Shown in pieces: positions 1 to 6,635 of a DNA stretch of 9,266 bases (the stretch's first letter is position 1; every line of letters starts with the position of its first letter). The stretch comes from Caryophanales bacterium UBA4694. GTDB lineage: Bacteria; Bacillota_I; Bacilli_A; RFN20; CAG-288. A program made the position numbers and the translations under genes. The notes under the pieces are model-generated. The model worked only from the letters and a program-made list of their open reading frames with translations. It searched no databases and was not told the DNA's origin. The stretch lies in NCBI GenBank assembly GCA_002404835.1, contig DHKM01000018.1, positions 1 to 9,266 of the forward strand, read 5' to 3'.

Positions 1-50
1 TCAATTTCGTAACAGCCCCTTTTAATGAATAATAGATTGTTTCTTATGGA

Positions 51-2231
51 TTAGTGAAGCGGATTGTTGACTTTGTTTGTTCCATCGGAAACGGAGATGA
101 CATTAGCAAGGAATGCTTTTCCGTTGAAATTGACGATTGCAACTTCTACAGTTGTCTGCTTGTTGAGATATGGTTCTGTAAAAGCAAACTGGTTCGGACT
201 GCTGGAATAGCCACGGATGCAGATTCCTTTGTAATTCTTTCCATCTTTTCCTTTGTTGAATTCTTCTTCGTTCTCAAAGAGGTAAAGCTGACCATAGTTC
301 CCGTCTGTCTTGATGAGGTAAGCAGAGACAGTATAGATCTTAGCAGTATCTTCAATGGAGTTCATGGCAGCCAAGTCAGCAACAGACTTGCTTTCGAAAC
401 TTGTTGTAGAATAGTCGTTCTTGGTAGAAAGAGTACCGACGACTTCACAGGAGGAAAGAACAATCTGGGTCTTGCTGGTATCTTTTCCTTGTTCGTCTCT
501 TGTACCGCTGATGACGACTTCATCACCGACAGAGAGGTCATTCATGACGTCGCTGTCTTTGACGAGGCAGGCGATGGATCCGGTATTATCTACGACATAG
601 AAGCCGGCTTTGTTCATGACTTTTCCGCTGATGACACCTTTTATCTTGACAGTATCATTGACGGCTGCGGTAATGGCTTCATTGACTGTCTTTACCCCTT
701 CAAGAGGATTGAAGTATTTGATGGTGATGGAATCGGTAGCGGTCTTTCCGTTCAGGCTTGCTGTAACAGTAATGGTTGCTGTCTGGCTTTCGACTTTATT
801 GACATGGAAAGTGGTCTTTCCTTCCTCGGTCTTGAAATAGGCGAGGGATTCATTGTCGGAAGTATAGGAGATGGAAAGGTCATTGATTCCGAGGAGCTCA
901 TTGGAATATGTGGTCTTGACTTCAAGATCAGGATCTCCGGCGTATTCACTCTTGAACTGGTCCATAGCGATATAGTCAAGGGCAAACTGAGGAGCTTCGT
1001 TGAGATCATAGACGTAGTTTTCGATCTTTTCGACAGCGACAGGGATGAAACGATAGACGCATCCGGAGGCAGTGGACTTGCAATTGATCGGAGAGAGATA
1101 GACATTCAGGACCTGGTCGAGATAATCGTCGAGATAGGAGAAGTCGGATCCGCTGTTGGAAGTGTAGACATAGCTACCCGTATATCCGTCGAGGTCATCG
1201 ACGTAATAGTTGACAAAGCTTCCACCTTCCTTCTTCTTGATGATGGCTTTGACTTTGAAGACATCGGTGGTGATGTTCTTTTCTTTGACATCGGTTTCCA
1301 TGATCTTCTTGACGGTGCTTTCCTGGATCCAGGATTTGTCGAAATCATGGGTCTGGTTGTCATTGTCGATGAGATAGGTATTGGAAATCTGGATGGAACC
1401 CTGATAGCCGTTCTGTTCGGCAAGGCTCTGTTCGTTGGAGGCGATGAAATGTTCGACTTCGCCGATGACGGTGACTTTGTTTCCAATCTTGGTCTGGATG
1501 GTTGTCATTCCGCCATAGACGAAGATGGATCCGGTATTGTCGATGAGGTAGAAACCGTTGTAGTTCATCTTCTGGGTTCTGGTGTGGTAGCTGACGATTC
1601 CGGTGAGTTTGACCTTGGTGGTAACGGCAGCGGCTCTTGCTGCGGCGATGGTGGATTCCTGATATCCTTCCTGGGAAGGTGATGTATGTGTCTTTTCGAT
1701 TTCCTGGATATGGCAGGTCTTGAGTTCCGGAGTTCCCTTGTAGGTATGGAGAACACCTTTGATGGTGATGGTGTCTCCGACAATCGGGACATATTCGAGC
1801 TTGTCGAAATAGATGTCTTTTCCTTCGCTGTCGAGTCCTCTCAAGCCATAGACGGAGATGTCGTTTGTTCCGTCTGTGAGGGTGATCTGACCATAGTAGT
1901 AATTGGCAAAAGACTTGATGGAACCTTTGACGATGTATTCGGTGGTATTGTCTTCTCCTAATGTGGCTGCCAAGTCATTGGCTTCGGTGACGGAATGTAC
2001 TTTGTTGGAATCATCTGGGGTTGTCGAAGAACCGGTGCTGGAGTTGGATGGAGTTGTGCTTCCAGTAGTAGTTGTTGTGGAAGTTTTGTCAGATGGCTGA
2101 GTTGTAGAAGCCTGAGAGTTGTTTGATGGGGTTGTAGAAACGGAACTGCCTGTACGATTGCAGCCTGCGGTAAGCATGGCTACGAGGGCAAGAGAGATGA
2201 GTCCGGCACGTCTTTTGCTTGTAAGTTTCAT
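51..2231 (-). CDS. Secreted lipoprotein with repeated OB-like domains and an Ig-like domain
   Basis: The product is a 726-residue surface lipoprotein of unknown molecular role. It starts with a basic n-region (KLTSKRR) and a hydrophobic core, then a lipobox LTAGC with the lipidated Cys at residue 24. Residues 25-77 form a Ser/Thr/Pro-rich tether. About five beta-rich segments follow at roughly 78-180, 190-288, 303-403, 515-600 and 618-715. Segments two and four share the motif GFY(L/V)(I/V)DNTGSI near residues 227-236 and 543-552, as in OB-fold nucleic-acid-binding-like domains of secreted proteins. Residues 412-507 resemble a bacterial Ig-like domain. Such domains often accompany extracellular nucleases or phosphatases, but no catalytic module is visible and the protein ends after the last OB-like segment. 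The start is supported by AGGAG at 2240-2244, eight bases upstream. GC content and codon choice differ sharply from the genes upstream. Lipoprotein status is near certain; the OB assignment is by pattern only. Confidence 0.9.
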   Translation of the reverse strand: MKLTSKRRAGLISLALVAMLTAGCNRTGSSVSTTPSNNSQASTTQPSDKTSTTTTTGSTTPSNSSTGSSTTPDDSNKVHSVTEANDLAATLGEDNTTEYIVKGSIKSFANYYYGQITLTDGTNDISVYGLRGLDSEGKDIYFDKLEYVPIVGDTITIKGVLHTYKGTPELKTCHIQEIEKTHTSPSQEGYQESTIAAARAAAVTTKVKLTGIVSYHTRTQKMNYNGFYLIDNTGSIFVYGGMTTIQTKIGNKVTVIGEVEHFIASNEQSLAEQNGYQGSIQISNTYLIDNDNQTHDFDKSWIQESTVKKIMETDVKEKNITTDVFKVKAIIKKKEGGSFVNYYVDDLDGYTGSYVYTSNSGSDFSYLDDYLDQVLNVYLSPINCKSTASGCVYRFIPVAVEKIENYVYDLNEAPQFALDYIAMDQFKSEYAGDPDLEVKTTYSNELLGINDLSISYTSDNESLAYFKTEEGKTTFHVNKVESQTATITVTASLNGKTATDSITIKYFNPLEGVKTVNEAITAAVNDTVKIKGVISGKVMNKAGFYVVDNTGSIACLVKDSDVMNDLSVGDEVVISGTRDEQGKDTSKTQIVLSSCEVVGTLSTKNDYSTTSFESKSVADLAAMNSIEDTAKIYTVSAYLIKTDGNYGQLYLFENEEEFNKGKDGKNYKGICIRGYSSSPNQFAFTEPYLNKQTTVEVAIVNFNGKAFLANVISVSDGTNKVNNPLH

Positions 2232-2239
2232 TATGAATA

Positions 2240-2244
2240 CTCCT
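2240..2244 (-). promoter_or_regulatory. Ribosome binding site of the lipoprotein gene
   Basis: AGGAG on the minus strand lies eight bases before the ATG at 2231. It fixes the start just ahead of the signal peptide. Confidence 0.8.
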
Positions 2245-2301
2245 GTTTCAGCAAAAGAATATCAAATTGAGAAAAAGAAAGAAACCTAGTTCAATTGTAA
2301 A

Positions 2302-2315
2302 TGTAAGCGCTATAA
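2302..2315 (-). promoter_or_regulatory. cre-like (CcpA/LacI-family) operator candidate
   Basis: Read on the plus strand, TGTAAGCGCTATAA matches the cre consensus TGWAANCGNTNWCA at every fixed position except one (A instead of C at position 13). It overlaps the -10 element of the promoter candidate at 2309-2336, the usual place for catabolite repression. This suggests that sugar supply controls the lipoprotein gene. No binding-protein gene is in the window, so the assignment rests on the match alone. Confidence 0.4.
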
Positions 2316-2336
2316 AACATTACAAATACTTGTCAT
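2309..2336 (-). promoter_or_regulatory. Candidate promoter of the lipoprotein gene
   Basis: On the minus strand ATGACA (2336-2331) is followed after 16 bases by TATAGC (2314-2309). These match the sigma-A -35 box in 5 of 6 positions and the -10 box in 4 of 6. An alternative is a perfect TATAAT at 2346-2341, about 110 bases before the start, whose -35 (TTCAAT, 16 bases upstream) is weak. Either would place initiation in the gap between the three-gene operon and the lipoprotein gene, giving the latter its own transcript. Confidence 0.4.
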
Positions 2337-2365
2337 TTGTATTATAAACGTTAAAAACAAGTATT
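2325..2365. repeat. Inverted repeat, 9-base arms around a TATAAT box
   Basis: AATACTTGT at 2325-2333 is the exact reverse complement of ACAAGTATT at 2357-2365. The 23 bases between the arms contain TATAAT (minus strand, 2346-2341) almost at the centre. The symmetry around a promoter-like box suggests a binding site for a dimeric regulator. A terminator is less likely because the loop is long, the stem is AT-rich and no clean T-run follows the distal arm. Confidence 0.4.
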
Positions 2366-2412
2366 GAATTGTTCTTATTCTTCTTTGCAAATGATAACAA
2401 TTCCAATGATAA

Positions 2413-2426
2413 TGTATACGCTTCCA
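2413..2426 (-). promoter_or_regulatory. Second cre-like operator candidate
   Basis: Read on the minus strand, TGGAAGCGTATACA fits the cre consensus with two mismatches. Its centre is about 111 bases from the first cre-like site at 2302-2315, close to a whole number of helical turns, so a DNA loop across the promoter region is conceivable. The weaker match makes this tentative. Confidence 0.22.
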
Positions 2427-2456
2427 GATAGTAAAATTCTGGTCTTGAGAATGTAA

Positions 2457-3518
2457 TTATTTTTCAATGATCTGCATGGATAGACGGGAGAGAATTTGTT
2501 TTATGGCTGTAGTCATCTCTTCATAAGTTATAAAACTCGAATTAGAAAAGCAGTTTGCTACTGGCCATGCCATCAGATGTAATAATGTTTTTTCTTTGAC
2601 AGGTATAGTAAAATCTACTTTTTTTCCAAAGTTGAATAGGACAGCATCATGATTTTGGTGAATGATATTTACCGAAAATGGTTTTCCGATATAAGCCGCC
2701 ATACCGAATAGGAGCTTCCAGTCTTCGTCTTTGTATATTCTGTCGTACTCAACTTTTGGCTGATAAACGTCAGGTAAATAAGAATACTGAATGTTTCCGT
2801 TCATGTTTTTTAGAAGAGCTCTATGTTCTAAATCGATTCTTAGAAAGGAATAAGCATATCTTAGAGCTATTTCTTCTTGAAAGGGAACCCATTCATATTG
2901 ACTGATATCATATATTTTGACGTTGTTATATTTCTCTCTTTGAAAAGGCTGAAAAATAAGTGATTTTGATAATAGATTGAATACATCTAGTGCGCTAGCT
3001 TTACTTGGAAAAAATTCAGATATGAATTTTGTTATTTTGTCATGTTTGTTGTATGTTCCAAGTGATATCATTTTTTCAACGCTGGAGGAATTATCTATGC
3101 ATAAGTCATATCCATTTTTGAAAGAATAACGCTGTGCATATTGTGTTTCGTGAAATGAATAATTTCCGGAGTCAAAATACCCAGCCTGGATGTAATTGCT
3201 TTCGATATTTTTAATCAGCGATATTTTCCAATGTTCATCGCAATCATTTTTGCTTGCAGCAAAGTAAAAGTTGCTTAGGGATGAATCCATTTGAAGAAAT
3301 GCATTAAGTATCTCTAAAGCTGAATAGGTCACATGTGTTTTTGATACTTGGTGAGTATCATTCTCATCACTATCTCTGTCTTTGGACAATTTTAGAATCC
3401 ATGACCCTAATGCAGAATAGACAAGGCGTGAGTGGAAATTTATATCCGATTCGCCTTTAAATTTTAAAATCTGTAGTTCATTAGAGATTGTTCGGTATAC
3501 TGGTATTAGATCAATCAT
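2457..3518 (-). CDS. Third protein of the uncharacterised three-gene operon (353 residues)
   Basis: I do not recognise this protein. It has no signal peptide, no membrane segment and no obvious nucleotide-binding or catalytic motif, and reads as a soluble, mixed alpha/beta cytoplasmic protein. Helical stretches near residues 60-90 and 210-235 are followed by a more beta-like part around 250-305 and a closing helical segment from about 308 to 350 (LLHLMAWPV, then YEEMTTAIKQIL). The start at 3518 has GAGGG at 3526-3530, seven bases upstream. It overlaps the end of the preceding gene by 8 bases in the arrangement ATGATTGA, so translation is probably coupled. It is AT-rich like its two partners, and no strong terminator follows its stop. 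The gene call is firm; the function is open. Confidence 0.88.
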   Translation of the reverse strand: MIDLIPVYRTISNELQILKFKGESDINFHSRLVYSALGSWILKLSKDRDSDENDTHQVSKTHVTYSALEILNAFLQMDSSLSNFYFAASKNDCDEHWKISLIKNIESNYIQAGYFDSGNYSFHETQYAQRYSFKNGYDLCIDNSSSVEKMISLGTYNKHDKITKFISEFFPSKASALDVFNLLSKSLIFQPFQREKYNNVKIYDISQYEWVPFQEEIALRYAYSFLRIDLEHRALLKNMNGNIQYSYLPDVYQPKVEYDRIYKDEDWKLLFGMAAYIGKPFSVNIIHQNHDAVLFNFGKKVDFTIPVKEKTLLHLMAWPVANCFSNSSFITYEEMTTAIKQILSRLSMQIIEK

Positions 3519-4938
3519 GTAACATCCCTCTTAGATTTTCTTTTATGTTATTTGGTAACGATAATTTAGATAATACATCCCTGGGATTGGCTGATAAGTA
3601 TGAAGAAAGCAAAGGAATATATGAAAAATATAATGTGCTTATTACATAACTGGCATCATAGACTTTAGAAATACCTCGAATGCCAAATGGTTTAAGAGCA
3701 GCTTTGATTTGGATATTTTCTTCTAATGGTTTTTTAGAAAAATTTATATGATATGATTTTTTGATTTCTGATGATATAAAGTTGCTATTAAAGAATATGA
3801 AATCATCTGAAAAATCTTCAATTGGAATATATTTTAAATATTTCAAATTTGGAATTGTGAAAATAAGTTTTATATTTTGTGTATTATTATTATGATACCA
3901 GTTTAATAAAAGAGAAAGATTAATTTTTCCAAAAATATTATGTATAACAAAAATATGATTTGATTTTTCTGCTTGGTTAATTCTATCGATTTCATCTATG
4001 AGCTCCTGGCAGGTTGTATTAGAGTCACAAATTATTTGGCGGTATTTTCCATCAGAATAAAGACTGGCTAGTATTGAACCGAGTATGGTCCCGTTTTGTT
4101 TGTCACTGAGAATAGGGTAGTCGGTATAGATGATATTTTTGATGAAACTGCTGAAATATGGGAGAAGATAAGGTGAAACTAGGTCTTTTGCTATATTGAT
4201 AAAAGCAAAATTTAAATGGTCTTCTGTTTCTAACCTATGCGATTTAGCTTCCGTCGTGCAAATTGTAACGGTTCTGGCCCTTGTTTTTTTAGTATTTAAA
4301 TCATCTTTAAGGGATTCGATTTTCTTGTTTAACTCTTTGTTTTCTTCGATTAGAGACTGTATTTCGTTTTCTAGTTCGATTAATTTTGTTGCGTCAAGAT
4401 TTCCTTTCAAAAAAGTCATGCTTTTTTCGTTTTCTTCAATTTGGCTTTGAAGAATATTTTGTCTTTGTTCTAAAGCAACCATTCTGTTTTCAATTTTCTT
4501 TTCGCTTAAAATGGAATTTATTGTTTCTGTTATTAGTTCTTTTTGCTTTTGTGCTTCCGTTTTGTCCATTTCTTCGATGTCAAATAATTTAAGATAAATC
4601 GGAACGTATTCTGATTTTACGAACTCGTTCAATATAGTACGGAAAGTTTCAGCCTTATTATTTAACTGAGAATTTCTTCTTTCTACTAAAAAAGATATAT
4701 CTTCGTAGAAGTTCGCAATGATTTTTTGGCAATATTTATAGAATTCGGCATTTTTTTCCTTTGTTAGCAAAGAAATTGCCGTTTGCATGATTATGCTATC
4801 TGGAGCATTGTTAGGATTGTAGTCCCCTAATTTATTCGCTAATTGTATATTGCGTTTGAAAATTTCTCTAAAGATGCCGATTGGTCTGCTCTTTATGAAT
4901 GATTGTTGTTCATTAATAGATAGTTTATTTAGTTCCAT
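3511..4938 (-). CDS. Second protein of the operon: coiled coil plus degenerate AAA-like module (475 residues)
   Basis: This is an unrecognised cytoplasmic protein. Residues 1-120 are mostly helical. Residues 125-220 are a long charged coiled coil rich in Glu, Lys, Gln and Leu. From about 245 to 400 the order of elements recalls an AAA-type ATPase: a hydrophobic strand (KNIIYTDYP, 267-275) and helix where a P-loop would sit, a second strand (YRQIICDS, 299-306), a Walker-B-like strand (HIFVIHNI, 328-335), and a sensor-1-like strand (IKLIFTIPN, 356-364). The GKT/GKS of a P-loop and the acidic Walker B pair are absent, so ATP hydrolysis is unlikely. The start is set at 4938 rather than 5004 because GGAG lies at 4945-4948, six bases upstream, leaving a 14-base overlap with the preceding gene. 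The longer form would add 22 residues inside an 80-base overlap. The AAA likeness is inference. Confidence 0.88.
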   Translation of the reverse strand: MELNKLSINEQQSFIKSRPIGIFREIFKRNIQLANKLGDYNPNNAPDSIIMQTAISLLTKEKNAEFYKYCQKIIANFYEDISFLVERRNSQLNNKAETFRTILNEFVKSEYVPIYLKLFDIEEMDKTEAQKQKELITETINSILSEKKIENRMVALEQRQNILQSQIEENEKSMTFLKGNLDATKLIELENEIQSLIEENKELNKKIESLKDDLNTKKTRARTVTICTTEAKSHRLETEDHLNFAFINIAKDLVSPYLLPYFSSFIKNIIYTDYPILSDKQNGTILGSILASLYSDGKYRQIICDSNTTCQELIDEIDRINQAEKSNHIFVIHNIFGKINLSLLLNWYHNNNTQNIKLIFTIPNLKYLKYIPIEDFSDDFIFFNSNFISSEIKKSYHINFSKKPLEENIQIKAALKPFGIRGISKVYDASYVISTLYFSYIPLLSSYLSANPRDVLSKLSLPNNIKENLRGMLHD

Positions 4939-6457
4939 TTTTTTCTCCGGAAAGTAATTTATATACATTAGTTTTAATACGCCCATTGCTGCAGAAACAT
5001 TCAAGATAGTTTGTAACTAATTCATTGTTTCTATATCGATCCATTAGAAGAGTCATTTCTTCTTCAGAAATCGGTTCTGTTGCAAGCGAATATCTAACTA
5101 AATTTAGAAAAGTATTATTCCAAATTGAAGGAACACTTGTGTCTGGGATAGGGATGTTTTTTGTTTCAAATTTGATTATATCCCAAGCTGTATTTGTCTT
5201 ATAGTTTAATATTGTATCACTGGAGGAAATTGTATAGGAACTATTAGTGATTTTTTGTATCAACACATCATTCTTATATAAATAGGCATTAGGACAGTTA
5301 CTGATTTTATCTTTGATTTCTAGGTTGCTTTTATAGTAAGGCAATGTGTTTTCTTTGTAAGGACAGCAAAACACATAAAATGGAGAAGCGTAAGTACTTG
5401 CGATTCTGAACATTGTTTGTCTATTCGTTGCAATTTCAACAATTCGATTTTTGGCCTTGTCCCTATGGAAGAAAGCAATGTAAATTTTATGATAAGTCCA
5501 TTCTGCAAAACGATAGTTTCCTATGCTATTTAATGGGGGCCAAATTGGGATAGCATCCATGTGTTCTTTTAAAACACAATTGCGTTCGTTACAGAATAGA
5601 GAAGTGTATTTTGTGATTGATTTGAAAACAATGTCATATATGTTTAAATTAGAGTCAATAGGAATGCTAAGGTGAAGGCAATTGATTTCTACCGCGTCTT
5701 TCAATACTGGCAACCAATAATTAAGGCGGGTTGGATTTAGAAAAACCGTGTAGTGTTTTCCTAAATAAATGATTCCAGATATTTTTTTGATGGAAAAGGA
5801 ATTAATTCTAGTGAGATCAATGTATTCATCTTCTGCTTTTTTAACATATTCTTGGCTGATAAGACTACTAAAGATTTGATATTGGAATTGGAATCCTTCC
5901 AATGTATAGGAAAATCTCTTATTGCTAGTTCCATTAATATCTATTTTCAAGATTGAATATGGTTTAGGTAAAACAAAAGATTGTAATCTTCCGGGCGTAA
6001 TTGTGTTGCTATTGATAAAAAAGTCTTTAATAATATAATTTCCACTATTGGATTTTATTGAAATATGCACTTTTCCATTATTATATGTTTCAATATCTTT
6101 TTTATAGAATGGTGGAATTGTAATTACATATTTCCAAACGCCATCGTAGAGTATCTCTAGGTTTAAAGAAACATCGATATCATGGAACAAACTTCTTCGT
6201 AGTTTTGATTCTGGAAGCTGAGATATTATTCCACGTTCATATAATGAGCAATAATCATGTCCTTCAGAAGAAGGCTTGTGCTTGAAATAAGCAGAGTATG
6301 TTTGCTGTGGGACAAAGGTGATTTCATCTCCGCATTCAACGCATCTTAGAGAATTAATGACTCTTGATATTGGATTATCCTTGTAGATCTTTGTATATTC
6401 GGCAATAGATATTTCTCTTTTTAGAATTGTACTATATGCCCAAATGATTCTTTGCAT
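4925..6457 (-). CDS. First protein of the operon: N-terminal zinc-ribbon-like domain, large unknown body (510 residues)
   Basis: I cannot place the whole protein in a family. Residues 39-70 carry a Cys/His cluster: C39 and C42 in RCVECGD, then YFKHK with H60, and HDYC with H67 and C70. This layout (CxxC, an aromatic-F-x-H element, a distal Cys) resembles the zinc-binding N terminus of CoiA-like nuclease-related proteins. Residues 95-410 look largely beta-rich, with no clear catalytic signature. The C-terminal region from about 445 is helical (EEEMTLLMDRYR). There is no signal peptide or membrane segment. AGAGG at 6463-6467 supports the start, five bases upstream. It leads a three-gene unit, overlapping the next gene by 14 bases. 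I saw no convincing -35/-10 pair in the AT-rich leader. The zinc site is visible as a pattern; CoiA relatedness is a guess. Confidence 0.88.
   Translation of the reverse strand: MQRIIWAYSTILKREISIAEYTKIYKDNPISRVINSLRCVECGDEITFVPQQTYSAYFKHKPSSEGHDYCSLYERGIISQLPESKLRRSLFHDIDVSLNLEILYDGVWKYVITIPPFYKKDIETYNNGKVHISIKSNSGNYIIKDFFINSNTITPGRLQSFVLPKPYSILKIDINGTSNKRFSYTLEGFQFQYQIFSSLISQEYVKKAEDEYIDLTRINSFSIKKISGIIYLGKHYTVFLNPTRLNYWLPVLKDAVEINCLHLSIPIDSNLNIYDIVFKSITKYTSLFCNERNCVLKEHMDAIPIWPPLNSIGNYRFAEWTYHKIYIAFFHRDKAKNRIVEIATNRQTMFRIASTYASPFYVFCCPYKENTLPYYKSNLEIKDKISNCPNAYLYKNDVLIQKITNSSYTISSSDTILNYKTNTAWDIIKFETKNIPIPDTSVPSIWNNTFLNLVRYSLATEPISEEEMTLLMDRYRNNELVTNYLECFCSNGRIKTNVYKLLSGEKNGTK
4945..4948 (-). 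promoter_or_regulatory. Ribosome binding site that decides the start of the 475-residue protein
   Basis: GGAG (within CCGGAG, 4945-4950) lies six bases before the ATG at 4938 and inside the end of the upstream gene. It favours this ATG over the in-frame ATG at 5004. Confidence 0.8.
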
Positions 6458-6635
6458 TTAAACCTCTGCTTTTATTTTATCATATGACAACGTGACGTAT
6501 AAGAAGATGATAGAGATTATCCATGTTTGAATGGGGATGGTACGTTCTTTTTATTAACGTTTCTTTGACAAAAGGTATACATTAATTTTTTTCAAATGGT
6601 TTCATTTAAGTTTGAAAATTTTTGTAGTTCTATAT
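6458..6635 (-). other. AT-rich leader of the three-gene operon
   Basis: This stretch between the decayed ATPase and the first operon gene should contain the operon promoter. It is AT-rich with several TATA-like words (for example TATGATAAAAT about 25 bases before the start), but I could not pair any with a good -35 at 16-18 bases. No RNA gene or strong hairpin was seen. Confidence 0.4.

Noticed and set aside
54..1682. A 542-codon open frame on the plus strand opposite the lipoprotein gene
   Set aside because: It is exactly codon-aligned antisense to the lipoprotein and stays open because that gene avoids TTA, CTA and TCA. The lipoprotein has a lipobox, domain logic and a ribosome binding site. 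The antisense product shows only low-complexity acidic and hydrophobic runs.
2427..2456. A terminator after the three-gene operon
   Set aside because: The only stem (CCAGA with TCTGG) is five base pairs with a nine-base loop and no T-run, too weak to call.
4939..5004. A longer start (ATG at 5004) for the second operon protein
   Set aside because: It would give an 80-base overlap and has no good ribosome binding site. The ATG at 4938 has GGAG six bases upstream and a normal 14-base overlap.
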